Assembly (NCBI RefSeq): GCF_051014685.1
Contig: NW_027478528.1
Coordinates: 124,001-188,000 of the forward strand
DNA length: 64,000 bases
From: Ptiloglossa arizonensis
Lineage: Eukaryota; Arthropoda; Insecta; Hymenoptera; Colletidae
Reading direction: 5' to 3'
Shown piece by piece: positions 36,461 through 50,091 of this stretch. The position numbers and the translations under genes are program-made. The stretch's first letter is position 1. Each line of letters opens with the position of its first letter. The notes below the pieces were generated by a model. That model was not told where the DNA came from. It made no database searches and saw only the letters and a program-made list of their open reading frames with translations.

Positions 36461-38053
36461 AATGGTTGAGAAGGCAAAAAATTGTTCGCTATTCTGCTGC
36501 TTCAAACGCTTAACCAGAATGGCCTAGAGAAAAAATACGCATACCGTTGTAGTCGGGCGAGTTTCTACTTTCAGATGCAATAGGAATTTTTGGGTTTGTT
36601 CAATCCGTTCGCGAGATATGGGAGTTTGAAGCCATGAAATGGTTGAGAAGGCAAAACATTTTTCGCAATTCTGCTGCTCCAAACGCTTAACCAGAATGGC
36701 CTAGGGAAAAAATACGCATATCGTTGTAATCGGGTGAGTTTCTACTTTCAGACGCAGCAGGAACTTCTGGGTTTGGTCAATCCGTTCGCGAGATATGGGA
36801 GTTTGAAGCCAAGAAATGGTTGAGAAGGCAAAAAATTTTTCGCAATGCTGCTGCTCCAAACGCTTAATCAGAATGGCCTAGGGAAAAAATACATATACCG
36901 TTGTAATCGGGCGAGTTTCTACTTTCAGATGCAACAGGAATTTTTGGGTTAGGTCAATCCGTTCGCGAGATAAGGGAGTTTGAAGCTAAGAAATGGTTAA
37001 GGAGACAACAAATTTTTCGCACTTCTGCTGCTCCAAACGCTTAACCAGAATGGCCTAGGGAAAAAATACACATACCGTTGTAATCGGGCGAGTTTCTACT
37101 TTCAGATGCAGTAGGAATTTTTGGGTTAGGTCAATCCGTTCGCGAGATATGGAATTTTGAAGCTAAGAAATGGTGAAGAAGACAACAAATTTTTCGCACT
37201 TCTGCTGCTCCAAACGCTTAACCAGAATGGGCAAGGGAAAAAATACACATACCGTTGTAATCGGGCGAGTTTCTACTTTCACACGCAACAGGAATTTTTG
37301 GGTTAGGTCTATCCGTTCGCGAGATATGGCAGTTTGAAGCCAAGAAATGGTTGAGAAGGCAAAAAATTGTTCGCTATTCTGCTGCTTCAAACGCTTGACC
37401 AGAATGGCCTAGGGAAAAAATACACATACCGTCGTAATCGGGCGTGTTTCTACTTTCAGACGCAACAGGAATTTTTGGGTTAGGTCAATCCGTTCGCGAG
37501 ATATGAGAGTTTGAAGCCAAGAAATGTTTGAGAAGGCAAAAAATTGTTCGCTATTCTGCTGCTTCAAACGCTTGACCAGAATGGCCTAGGGAAAAAATAC
37601 ATATACCGTTGTAATCGGGCGAGTTTCTACTTTCAGATGCAACAGGAATTTTTGGGTTAGGTCAATCCGTTCGCGAGATATGGGAGTTTGAAGCGAAGAA
37701 ATGGTTGAGAAGGCAAAAAATTTTTCGCAATTCTGCTGCTCCAAACGCTTAACCAGAATGGCCTAGGGAAAAAATACACATACCGTTGTAATCGGGCGAG
37801 TTTCTACTATCAGATGCAGTAGGAATTTTTGGGTTAGGTCAATCCGTTAGCGAGATATGGGAGTTTGAAGCCAAGAAATGGTTGGGAAGGCAAAAAATTG
37901 TTCGCTATTCTGCTGCTTCAAACGCTTGACCAGAATGGCCTAGGGAAAAAATACACATACCGTTGTAATCGGGCGAGTTTCTTCTTTCAGATGCAACAAG
38001 AATTTTTGGGTTAGGTCAATCCGTTCGCGAGATATGGGAGTTTGAAGCCAAGA
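36461..38053 (+). repeat. HOR unit 21: ABCDEJKH'I, 9 monomers
   Basis: Second of the three units sharing GATAAGGGAG and ATATGGAATTTTG. A private GCAACAAGAATT occurs near 37994 in I. Confidence 0.91.
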
Positions 38054-39646
38054 AATGGTTGAGAAGGCAAAAAATTGTTCGCTATTCTGCTGCTTCAAAC
38101 GCTTAACCAGAATGGCCTAGAGAAAAAATACGCATACCCGTTGTAGTCGGGCGAGTTTCTACTTTCAGATGCAATAGGAATTTTTGGGTTTGTTCAATCC
38201 GTTCGCGAGATATGGGAGTTTGAAGCATGAAATGGTTGAGAAGGCAAAACATTTTTCGCAATTCTGCTGCTCCAAACGCTTAACCAGAATGGCCTAGGGA
38301 AAAAATACGCATATCGTTGTAATCGGGTGAGTTTCTACTTTCAGACGCAGCAGGAACTTCTGGGTTTGGTCAATCCGTTCGCGAGATATGGGAGTTTGAA
38401 GCCAAGAAATGGTTGAGAAGGCAAAAAATTTTTCGCAATGCTGCTGCTCCAAACGCTTAATCAGAATGGCCTAGGGAAAAAATACATATACCGTTGTAAT
38501 CGGGCGAGTTTCTACTTTCAGATGCAACAGGAATTTTTGGGTTAGGTCAATCCGTTCGCGAGATAAGGGAGTTTGAAGCTAAGAAATGGTTAAGGAGACA
38601 ACAAATTTTTCGCACTTCTGCTGCTCCAAACGCTTAACCAGAATGGCCTAGGGAAAAAATACACATACCGTTGTAATCGGGCGAGTTTCTACTTTCAGAT
38701 GCAGTAGGAATTTTTGGGTTAGGTCAATCCGTTCGCGAGATATGGAATTTTGAAGCTAAGAAATGGTGAAGAAGACAACAAATTTTTCGCACTTCTGCTG
38801 CTCCAAACGCTTAACCAGAATGGGCAAGGGAAAAAATACACATACCGTTGTAATCGGGCGAGTTTCTACTTTCACACGCAACAGTAATTTTTGGGTTAGG
38901 TCTATCCGTTCGCGAGATATGGCAGTTTGAAGCCAAGAAATGGTTGAGAAGGCAAAAAATTGTTCGCTATTCTGCTGCTTCAAACGCTTGACCAGAATGG
39001 CCTAGGGAAAAAATACACATACCGTCGTAATCGGGCGTGTTTCTACTTTCAGACGCAACAGGAATTTTTGGGTTAGGTCAATCCGTTCGCGAGATATGAG
39101 AGTTTGAAGCCAAGAAATGTTTGAGAAGGCAAAAAATTGTTCGCTATTCTGCTGCTTCAAACGCTTGACCAGAATGGCCTAGGGAAAAAATACATATACC
39201 GTTGTAATCGGGCGAGTTTCTACTTTCAGATGCAACAGGAATTTTTGGGTTAGGTCAATCCGTTCGCGAGATATGGGAGTTTGAAGCGAAGAAATGGTTG
39301 AGAAGGCAAAAAATTTTTCGCAATTCTGCTGCTCCAAACGCTTAACCAGAATGGCCTAGGGAAAAAATACACATACCGTTGTAATCGGGCGAGTTTCTAC
39401 TATCAGATGCAGTAGGAATTTTTGGGTTAGGTCAATCCGTTAGCGCGATATGGGAGTTTGAAGCCAAGAAATGGTTGGGAAGGCAAAAAATTGTTCGCTA
39501 TTCTGCTGCTTCAAACGCTTGACCAGAATGGCCTAGGGAAAAAATACACATACCGTTGTAATCGGGCGAGTTTCTTCTTTCAGATGCAACAGGAATTTTT
39601 GGGTTAGGTCAATCCGTTCGCGAGATATGGGAGTTTGAAGCCAAGA
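38054..39646 (+). repeat. HOR unit 22: ABCDEJKH'I, 9 monomers, with paired +1/-1 indels in A
   Basis: Third of the three units. The A monomer has one extra C (GCATACCCG, 38133-38140) and one missing C (GAAGCATGA, near 38226), so its length stays 177 bp. Private substitutions include GCAACAGTAAT in E and TTAGCGCGAT in H'. Confidence 0.9.
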
Positions 39647-41239
39647 AATGGTTGAGAAGGCAAAAAATTGTTCGCTATTCTGCTGCTTCAAACGCTTAAC
39701 CAGAATGGCCTAGAGAAAAAATACGCATACCGTTGTAGTCGGGCGAGTTTCTACTTTCAGATGCAATAGGAATTTTTGGGTTTGTTCAATCCGTTCGCGA
39801 GATATGGGAGTTTGAAGCCATGAAATGGTTGAGAAGGCAAAACATTTTTCGCAATTCTGCTGCTCCAAACGCTTAACCAGAATGGCCTAGGGAAAAAATA
39901 CGCATATCGTTGTAATCGGGTGAGTTTCTACTTTCAGACGCAGCAGGAACTTCTGGGTTTGGTCAATCCGTTCGCGAGATATGGGAGTTTGAAGCCAAGA
40001 AATGGTTGAGAAGGCAAAAAATTTTTCGCAATGCTGCTGCTCCAAACGCTTAATCAGAATGGCCTAGGGAAAAAATACATATACCGTTGTAATCGGGCGA
40101 GTTTCTACTTTCAGATGCAACAGGAATTTTTGGGTTAGGTCAATCCGTTCGCGAGATATGGGAGTTTGAAGCTAAGAAATGGTTAAGGAGACAACAAATT
40201 TTTCGCACTTCTGCTGCTCCAAACGCTTAACCAGAATGGCCTAGGGAAAAAATACACATACCGTTGTAATCGGGCGAGTTTCTACTTTCAGATGCAGTAG
40301 GAATTTTTGGGTTAGGTCAATCCGTTCGCGAGATATGGAAGTTTGAAGCTAAGAAATGGTGAAGAAGACAACAAATTTTTCGCACTTCTGCTGCTCCAAA
40401 CGCTTAACCAGAATGGGCAAGGGAAAAAATACACATACCGTTGTAATCGGGCGAGTTTCTACTTTCACACGCAACAGGAATTTTTGGGTTAGGTCTATCC
40501 GTTCGCGAGATATGGCAGTTTGAAGCCAAGAAATGGTTGAGAAGGCAAAAAATTGTTCGCTATTCTGCTGCTTCAAACGCTTGACCAGAATGGCCTAGGG
40601 AAAAAATACACATACCGTCGTAATCGGGCGTGTTTCTACTTTCAGACGCAACAGGAATTTTTGGGTTAGGTCAATCCGTTCGCGAGATATGAGAGTTTGA
40701 AGCCAAGAAATGTTTGAGAAGGCAAAAAATTGTTCGCTATTCTGCTGCTTCAAACGCTTGACCAGAATGGCCTAGGGAAAAAATACATATACCGTTGTAA
40801 TCGGGCGAGTTTCTACTTTCAGATGCAACAGGAATTTTTGGGTTAGGTCAATCCGTTCGCGAGATATGGGAGTTTGAAGCGAAGAAATGGTTGAGAAGGC
40901 AAAAAATTTTTCGCAATTCTGCTGCTCCAAACGCTTAACCAGAATGGCCTAGGGAAAAAATACACATACCGTTGTAATCGGGCGAGTTTCTACTATCAGA
41001 TGCAGTAGGAATTTTTGGGTTAGGTCAATCCGTTAGCGAGATATGGGGGTTTGAAGCCAAGAAATGGTTGGGAAGGCAAAAAATTGTTCGCTATTCTGCT
41101 GCTTCAAACGCTTGACCAGAATGGCCTAGGGAAAAAATACACATACCGTTGTAATCGGGCGAGTTTCTTCTTTCAGATGCAACAGGAATTTTTGGGTTAG
41201 GTCAATCCGTTCGCGAGATATGGGAGTTTGAAGCCAAGA
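39647..41239 (+). repeat. HOR unit 23: ABCDEJKH'I, 9 monomers
   Basis: Regular unit without the GATAAGG and GGAATTTT markers of the three preceding units. One private substitution gives ATATGGGGGTTTG near 41047. Confidence 0.9.
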
Positions 41240-42832
41240 AATGGTTGAGAAGGCAAAAAATTGTTCGCTATTCTGCTGCTTCAAACGCTTAACCAGAATG
41301 GCCTAGAGAAAAAATACGCATACCGTTGTAGTCGGGCGAGTTTCTACTTTCAGATGCAATAGGAATTTTTGGGTTTGTTCAATCCGTTCGCGAGATATGG
41401 GAGTTTGAAGCCATGAAATGGTTGAGAAGGCAAAACATTTTTCGCAATTCTGCTGCTCCAAACGCTTAACCAGAATGGCCTAGGGAAAAAATACGCATAT
41501 CGTTGTAATCGGGTGAGTTTCTACTTTCAGACGCAGCAGGAACTTCTGGGTTTGGTCAATCCGTTCGCGAGATATGGGAGTTTGAAGCCAAGAAATGGTT
41601 GAGAAGGCAAAAAATTTTTCGCAATGCTGCTGCTCCAAACGCTTAATCAGAATGGCCTAGGGAAAAAATACATATACCGTTGTAATCGGGCGAGTTTCTA
41701 CTTTCAGATGCAACAGGAATTTTTGGGTTAGGTCAATCCGTTCGCGAGATATGGGAGTTTGAAGCTAAGAAATGGTTAAGGAGACAACAAATTTTTCGCA
41801 CTTCTGCTGCTCCAAACGCTTAACCAGAATGGCCTAGGGAAAAAATACACATACCGTTGTAATCGGGCGAGTTTCTACTTTCAGATGCAGTAGGAATTTT
41901 TGGGTTAGGTCAATCCGTTCGCGAGATATGGAAGTTTGAAGCCAAGAAATGGTTGAGAAGGCAAAAAATTGTTCGCTATTCTGCTGCTTCAAACGCTTGA
42001 CCAGAATGGCCTAGGGAAAAAATACATATACCGTTGTAATCGGGCGAGTTTCTACTTTCAGATGCAACAGGAATTTTTGGGTTAGGTCAATCTGTTCGCG
42101 AGATATGGGAGTTTGTTGCCAAGAAATGGTTGAGAAGGCAAAAAATTTTTCGCAATTCTGCTGCTTCAAACGCTTGACCAGAATGGCCTAGGGAAAAAAT
42201 ACACATACCGTCGTAATCGGGCGTGTTTCTACTTTCAGACGCAAAAGGAATTTTTGGGTTAGGTCAATCCGTTCGCGAGATATGAGAGTTTGAAGCCAAG
42301 AAATGGTTGAGAAGGCAAAAAATTGTTCGCTATTCTGCTGCTTCAAACGCTTGACCAGAATGGCCTAGGGAAAAAATACATATACCGTTGTAATCGGGCG
42401 AGTTTCTACTTTCAGATGCAACAGGAATTTTTGGGTTAGGTCAATCCGTTCGCGAGATATAGGAGTTTGAAGCGAAGAAATGGTTGAGAAGGCAAAAAAT
42501 TTTTTGCAATTCTGCTGCTCCAAACGCTTAACCAGAATGGCCTAGGGAAAAAATACACATACCGTTGTAATCGGGCGAGTTTCTACTATCAGATGCAGTA
42601 GGAATTTTTGGGTTAGGTCAATCCGTTAGCAAGATATGGGAGTTTGAAGCCAAGAAATGGTTGGGAAGGCAAAAAATTGTTCGCTATTCTGCTGCTTCAA
42701 ACGCTTGACCAGAATGGCCTAGGGAAAAAATACACATACCGTTGTAATCGGGCGAGTTTCTTCTTTCAGATGCAACAGGAATTTTTGGGTTAGGTCAATC
42801 CGTTCGCGAGATATGGGAGTTTGAAGCCAAGA
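41240..42832 (+). repeat. HOR unit 24: ABCD L J' K H' I, 9 monomers
   Basis: Same order as unit 17, 10974 bp (62 monomers) downstream, and sharing GCAAAAGG in J' (42241). It adds GTTTGTTGCC at the end of L and TTAGCAAGAT in H', both shared with unit 26. Confidence 0.88.
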
Positions 42833-45133
42833 AATGGTTGAGAAGGCAAAAAATTGTTCGCTATTCTGCTGCTTCAAACGCTTAACCAGAATGGCCTAGA
42901 GAAAAAATACGCATACCGTTGTAGTCGGGCGAGTTTCTACTTTCAGATGCAATATGAATTTTTGGGTTTGTTCAATCCGTTCGCGAGATGTGGGAGTTTG
43001 AAGCCATGAAATGGTTGAGAAGGCAAATCATTTTTCGCAATTCTGCTGCTCCAAACGCTTAACCAGAATGGCCTAGGGAAAAAATACGCATATCGTTGTA
43101 ATCGGGTGAGTTTCTACTTTCAGACGCAGCAGGAACTTCTGGGTTTGGTCAATCCGTTCGCGAGATATGGGAGTTTGAAGCCAAGAAATGGTTGAGAAGG
43201 CAAAAAATTTTTCGCAATGCTGCTGCTCCAAACGCTTAATCAGAATGGCCTAGGGAAAAAATACATATACCGTTGTAATCGGGCGAGTTTCTACTTTCAG
43301 ATGCAACAGGAATTTTTGGGTTAGGTCAATCCGTTCGCGAGATATGGGAGTTTGAAGCTAAGAAATGGTTAAGGAGACAACGAATTTTTCGCACTTCTGC
43401 TACTCCAAACGCTTAACCAGAATGGCCTAGGGAAAAAATACACATACCGTTGTAATCTGGCGAGTTTCTACTTTCAGATGCAGTAGGAATTTTTGGGTTA
43501 GGTCAATCCGTTCGCGAGATATGGAAGTTTGAAGCTAAGAAATGGTGAAGAAGACAACAAATTTTTCGCACTTCTGCTGCTCCAAACGCTTAACCAGAAT
43601 GGGCAAGGGAAAAAATACACATACCGTTGTAATCGGGCGAGTTTCTACTTTCACACGCAACAGGAATTTTTGGGTTAGGTCTATCCGTTCGCGAGATATG
43701 GCAGTTTGAAGCCAAGAAATGGTTGAGAAGGCAAAAAATTGTTCGCTATTCTGCTGCTTCAAACGCTTGACCAGAATGGCCTAGGGAAAAAATACACATA
43801 CCGTCGTAATCGGGCGTGTTTCTACTTTCAGACGCAACAGGAATTTTTGGGTTAGGTCAATCCGTTCGCGAGATATGAGAGTTTGAAGCCAAGAAATGTT
43901 TGAGAAGGCAAAAAATTGTTCGCTATTCTGCTGCTTCAAACGCTTGACCAGAATGGCCTAGGGAAAAAATACATATACCGTTGTAATCGGGCGAGTTTCT
44001 ACTTTCAGATGCAACAGGAATTTTTGGGTTAGGTCAATCCGTTCGCGAGATATGGGAGTTTGAAGCGAAGAAATGGTTGAGAAGGCAAAAAATTTTTCGC
44101 AATTCTGCTGCTCCAAACGCTTAACCAGAATGGCCTAGGGAAAAAATACACATACCGTTGTAATCGGGCGAGTTTCTACTATCAGATGCAGTAGGAATTT
44201 TTGGGTTAGGTCAATCCGTTAGCGAGATATGGGAGTTTGAAGCCAAGAAATGGTTGGGAAGGCAAAAAATTGTTCGCTATTCTGCTGCTTCAAACGCTTG
44301 ACCAGAATGGCCTAGGGAAAAAATACACATACCGTTGTAATCGGGCGAGTTTCTTCTTTCAGATGCAACAGGAATTTTTGGGTTAGGTCAATCCGTTCGC
44401 GAGATATGGGAGTTTGAAGCCAAGAAATGGTTGAGAAGGCAAAAAATTGTTCGCTATTCTGCTGCTTCAAACGCTTGACCAGAATGGCCTAGGGAAAAAA
44501 TACACATACCGTCGTAATCGGGCGTGTTTCTACTTTCAGACGCAACAGGAATTTTTGGGTTAGGTCAATCCGTTCGCGAGATATGAGAGTTTGAAGCCAA
44601 GAAATGTTTGAGAAGGCAAAAAATTGTTCGCTATTCTGCTGCTTCAAACGCTTGACCAGAATGGCCTAGGGAAAAAATACATATACCGTTGTAATCGGGC
44701 GAGTTTCTACTTTCAGATGCAACAGGAATTTTTGGGTTAGGTCAATCCGTTCGCGAGATATGGGAGTTTGAAGCGAAGAAATGGTTGAGAAGGCAAAAAA
44801 TTTTTCGCAATTCTGCTGCTCCAAACGCTTAACCAGAATGGCCTAGGGAAAAAATACACATACCGTTGTAATCGGGCGAGTTTCTACTATCAGATGCAGT
44901 AGGAATTTTTGGGTTAGGTCAATCCGTTAGCGAGATATGGGAGTTTGAAGCCAAGAAATGGTTGGGAAGGCAAAAAATTGTTCGCTATTCTGCTGCTTCA
45001 AACGCTTGACCAGAATGGCCTAGGGAAAAAATACACATACCGTTGTAATCGGGCGAGTTTCTTCTTTCAGATGCAACAGGAATTTTTGGGTTAGGTCAAT
45101 CCGTTCGCGAGATATGGGAGTTTGAAGCCAAGA
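42833..45133 (+). repeat. HOR unit 25: 13 monomers, ABCDEJKH'I plus JKH'I
   Basis: A normal nine-monomer unit followed by a second J-K-H'-I block (44426-45133), a simple four-monomer tandem duplication. It carries the marker set of unit 18 (TATGAAT, GATGTGGG, AAATCATT, ACGAATTT, ATCTGGCG) plus CTGCTACTCC in D. Confidence 0.89.
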
Positions 45134-46728
45134 AATGGTTGAGAAGGCAAAAAATTGTTCGCTATTCTGCTGCTTCAAACGCTTAACCAGAATGGCCTAG
45201 AGAAAAAATACGCATACCGTTGTAGTCGGGCGAGTTTCTACTTTCAGATGCAATAGGAATTTTTGGGTTTGTTCAATCCGTTCGCGAGATATGGGAGTTT
45301 GAAGCCATGAAATGGTTGAGAAGGCAAAACATTTTTCGCAATTCTGCTGCTCCAAACGCTTAACCAGAATGGCCTAGGGAAAAAATACGCATATCGTTGT
45401 AATCGGGTGAGTTTCTACTTTCAGACGCAGCAGGAACTTCTGGGTTTGGTCAATCCGTTCGCGAGATATGGGAGTTTGAAGCCAAGAAGTGGTTGAAAAG
45501 GCAAAAAATTTTTCGCAATGCTGCTGCTCCAAACGCTTAATCAGAATGGCCTAGGGAAAAAATACATATACCGTTGTAATCGGGCGAGTTTCTACTTTCA
45601 GATGCAACAGGAATTTTTGGGTTAGGTCAATCCGTTCGCGAGATATGGGAGTTTGAAGCTAAGAAATGGTTAAGGAGACAACAAATTTTTCGCACTTCTG
45701 CTGCTCCAAACGCTTAACCAGAATGGCCTAGGGAAAAAATACACATACCGTTGTAATCGGGCGAGTTTCTACTTTCAGATGCAGTAGGAATTTTTGGGTT
45801 AGGTCAATCCGTTCGCGAGATATGGAAGTTTGAAGCCAAGAAATGGTTGAGAAGGCAAAAAATTGTTCGCTATTCTGCTGCTTCAAACGCTTGACCAGAA
45901 TGGCCTAGGGAAAAAATACATATACCGTTGTAATCGGGCGAGTTTCTACTTTCAGATGCAACAGGAATTTTTGGGTTAGGTCAATCTGTTCGCGAGATAT
46001 GGGAGTTTGTTGCCAAGAAATGGTTGAGAAGGCAAAAAATTTTTCGCAATTCTGCTGCTTCAAACGCTTGACCAGAATGGCCTAGGGAAAAAATACACAT
46101 ACCGTCGTAATCGGGCGTGTTTCTACTTTCAGACGCAAAAGGAATTTTTGGGTTAGGTCAATCCGTTCGCGAGATATGAGAGTTTGAAGCCAAGAAATGG
46201 TTGAGAAGGCAAAAAATTGTTCGCTATTCTGCTGCTTCAAAACGCTTGACCAGAATGGCCTAGGGAAAAAATACATATACCGTTGTAATCGGGCGAGTTT
46301 CTACTTTCAGATGCAACAGGAATTTTTGGGTTAGGTCAATCCGTTCGCGAGATATAGGAGTTTGAAGCGAAGAAATGGTTGAGAAGGCAAAAAATTTTTT
46401 GCAATTCTGCTGCTCCAAACGCTTAACCAGAATGGCCTAGGGAAAAAATACACATACCGTTGTAATCGGGCGAGTTTCTACTAATCAGATGCAGTAGGAA
46501 TTTTTGGGTTAGGTCAATCCGTTAGCAAGATATGGGAGTTTGAAGCCAAGAAATGGTTGGGAAGGCAAAAAATTGTTCGCTATTCTGCTGCTTCAAACGC
46601 TTGACCAGAATGGCCTAGGGAAAAAATACACATACCGTTGTAATCGGGCGAGTTTCTTCTTTCAGATGCAACAGGAATTTTTGGGTTAGGTCAATCCGTT
46701 CGCGAGATATGGGAGTTTGAAGCCAAGA
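45134..46728 (+). repeat. HOR unit 26: ABCD L J' K H' I, 9 monomers, two 1-bp insertions
   Basis: Length is 1595 bp because of one extra A near 46240 (TCAAAACGC, J'/K) and one near 46484 (CTAATCAG, H'). Markers GTTTGTTGCC, GCAAAAGG and TTAGCAAGAT match unit 24. The C monomer carries AAGAAGTGGTTGAAAAGG, shared with units at 48322 and 56641. Confidence 0.88.
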
Positions 46729-48321
46729 AATGGTTGAGAAGGCAAAAAATTGTTCGCTATTCTGCTGCTTCAAACGCTTAACCAGAATGGCCTAGAGAAA
46801 AAATACGCATACCGTTGTAGTCGGGCGAGTTTCTACTTTCAGATGCAATATGAATTTTTGGGTTTGTTCAATCCGTTCGCGAGATGTGGGAGTTTGAAGC
46901 CATGAAATGGTTGAGAAGGCAAATCATTTTTCGCAATTCTGCTGCTCCAAACGCTTAACCAGAATGGCCTAGGGAAAAAATACGCATATCGTTGTAATCG
47001 GGTGAGTTTCTACTTTCAGACGCAGCAGGAACTTCTGGGTTTGGTCAATCCGTTCGCGAGATATGGGAGTTTGAAGCCAAGAAATGGTTGAGAAGGCAAA
47101 AAATTTTTCGCAATGCTGCTGCTCCAAACGCTTAATCAGAATGGCCTAGGGAAAAAATACATATACCGTTGTAATCGGGCGAGTTTCTACTTTCAGATGC
47201 AACAGGAATTTTTGGGTTAGGTCAATCCGTTCGCGAGATATGGGAGTTTGAAGCTAAGAAATGGTTAAGGAGACAACGAATTTTTCGCACTTCTGCTACT
47301 CCAAACGCTTAACCAGAATGGCCTAGGGAAAAAATACACATACCGTTGTAATCTGGCGAGTTTCTACTTTCAGATGCAGTAGGAATTTTTGGGTTAGGTC
47401 AATCCGTTCGCGAGATATGGAAGTTTGAAGCTAAGAAATGGTGAAGAAGACAACAAATTTTTCGCACTTCTGCTGCTCCAAACGCTTAACCAGAATGGGC
47501 AAGGGAAAAAATACACATACCGTTGTAATCGGGCGAGTTTCTACTTTCACACGCAACAGGAATTTTTGGGTTAGGTCTATCCGTTCGCGAGATATGGCAG
47601 TTTGAAGCCAAGAAATGGTTGAGAAGGCAAAAAATTGTTCGCTATTCTGCTGCTTCAAACGCTTGACCAGAATGGCCTAGGGAAAAAATACACATACCGT
47701 CGTAATCGGGCGTGTTTCTACTTTCAGACGCAACAGGAATTTTTGGGTTAGGTCAATCCGTTCGCGAGATATGAGAGTTTGAAGCCAAGAAATGTTTGAG
47801 AAGGCAAAAAATTGTTCGCTATTCTGCTGCTTCAAACGCTTGACCAGAATGGCCTAGGGAAAAAATACATATACCGTTGTAATCGGGCGAGTTTCTACTT
47901 TCAGATGCAACAGGAATTTTTGGGTTAGGTCAATCCGTTCGCGAGATATGGGAGTTTGAAGCGAAGAAATGGTTGAGAAGGCAAAAAATTTTTCGCAATT
48001 CTGCTGCTCCAAACGCTTAACCAGAATGGCCTAGGGAAAAAATACACATACCGTTGTAATCGGGCGAGTTTCTACTATCAGATGCAGTAGGAATTTTTGG
48101 GTTAGGTCAATCCGTTAGCGAGATATGGGAGTTTGAAGCCAAGAAATGGTTGGGAAGGCAAAAAATTGTTCGCTATTCTGCTGCTTCAAACGCTTGACCA
48201 GAATGGCCTAGGGAAAAAATACACATACCGTTGTAATCGGGCGAGTTTCTTCTTTCAGATGCAACAGGAATTTTTGGGTTAGGTCAATCCGTTCGCGAGA
48301 TATGGGAGTTTGAAGCCAAGA
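46729..48321 (+). repeat. HOR unit 27: ABCDEJKH'I, 9 monomers
   Basis: Carries the same rare marker set as unit 25, including CTGCTACTCC in D, 22 monomers downstream. This is the last regular J-K unit before the composite units. Confidence 0.9.
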
Positions 48322-50091
48322 AATGGTTGAGAAGGCAAAAAATTGTTCGCTATTCTGCTGCTTCAAACGCTTAACCAGAATGGCCTAGAGAAAAAATACG
48401 CATACCGTTGTAGTCGGGCGAGTTTCTACTTTCAGATGCAATAGGAATTTTTGGGTTTGTTCAATCCGTTCGCGAGATATGGGAGTTTGAAGCCATGAAA
48501 TGGTTGAGAAGGCAAAACATTTTTCGCAATTCTGCTGCTCCAAACGCTTAACCAGAATGGCCTAGGGAAAAAATACGCATATCGTTGTAATCGGGTGAGT
48601 TTCTACTTTCAGACGCAGCAGGAACTTCTGGGTTTGGTCAATCCGTTCGCGAGATATGGGAGTTTGAAGCCAAGAAGTGGTTGAAAAGGCAAAAAATTTT
48701 TCGCAATGCTGCTGCTCCAAACGCTTAATCAGAATGGCCTAGGGAAAAAATACATATACCGTTGTAATCGGGCGAGTTTCTACTTTCAGATGCAACAGGA
48801 ATTTTTGGGTTAGGTCAATCCGTTCGCGAGATATGGGAGTTTGAAGCTAAGAAATGGTTAAGGAGACAACAAATTTTTCGCACTTCTGCTGCTCCAAACG
48901 CTTAACCAGAATGGCCTAGGGAAAAAATACACATACCGTTGTAATCGGGCGAGTTTCTACTTTCAGATGCAGTAGGAATTTTTGGGTTAGGTCAATCCGT
49001 TCGCGAGATATGGAAGTTTGAAGCTAAGAAATGGTGAAGAAGACAACAAATTTTTCGCACTTCTGCTGCTCCAAACGCTTAACCAGAATGGGCAAGGGAA
49101 AAAATACACATACCGTTGTAATCGGGCGAGTTTCTACTTTCACACGCAACAGGAATTTTTGGGTTAGGTCTATCCGTTCGCGAGATATGGCAGTTTGAAG
49201 CCAAGAAATGGTTGAGAAGGCAAAAAATTGTTCGCTATTCTGCTGCTTCAAACGCTTGACCAGAATGGCCTAGGGAAAAAATACATATACCGTTGTAATC
49301 GGGCGAGTTTCTACTTTCAGATGCAACAGGAATTTTTGGGTTAGGTCAATCTGTTCGCGAGATATGGGAGTTTGAAGCCAAGAAATGGTTGAGAAGGCAA
49401 AAAATTTTTCGCAATTCTGCTGCTCCAAACGCTTAACCAGAATTGCCTAGGGAAAAAATACACATACCGATGTAATCGGGCGAGCTTCTACTTTCAGATG
49501 CAATAGGAATTTTTGGGTTAGGTCAATCCGTTCGCGAGATATGGGAGTTTGAAGCCAAAAAATGGTTGAGAAGGCAAAAAATTTTTGGCAATTCTGCTGC
49601 TTCAAACGCTTAACCAGAATTGCCTAGGGAAAAAATACACATACCGTTGTAATCGGGCGAGATTCTACTTTCAGATGCAACAGGAATTTTTGGGTTAGGT
49701 CAATCCGTTCGCGAGATATGGGAGTTTGAAGCGAAGAAATGGTTGAGAAGGCAAAAAATTTTTCGCAATTCTGCTGCTCCAAACGCTTAACCAGAATGGC
49801 CTAGGGAAAAAATACACATACCGTTGTAATCGGGCGAGTTTCTACTATCAGATGCAGTAGGAATTTTTGGGTTAGGTCAATCCGTTAGCGAGATATGGGA
49901 GTTTGAAGCCAAGAAATGGTTGGGAAGGCAAAAAATTGTTCGCTATTCTGCTGCTTCAAACGCTTGACCAGAATGGCCTAGGGAAAAAATACACATCCCG
50001 TTGTAATCGGGCGAGTTTCTTCTTTCAGATGCAACAGGAATTTTTGGGTTAGGTCAATCCGTTCGCGAGATATGGGAGTTTGAAGCCAAGA
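48322..50091 (+). repeat. HOR unit 28: 10 monomers, ABCDE L F G H' I
   Basis: F-G returns, here preceded by L and followed by the H' of the other version, so this unit mixes both HOR forms. C carries AAGAAGTGGTTGAAAAGG. The unit is repeated at 56641-58410. Confidence 0.88.
49207..49383 (+). repeat. Reference type L monomer
   Basis: It has ATTGTTCGCTATT, CTTGACC, ACATATACC, GCAACAGG and CAATCTGTTC. It looks like K in its left part and differs downstream. It follows D directly in the units at 26726, 30266, 33452, 41240 and 45134, and follows E in the units at 48322, 50092, 53101, 56641 and 58411. Confidence 0.82.
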
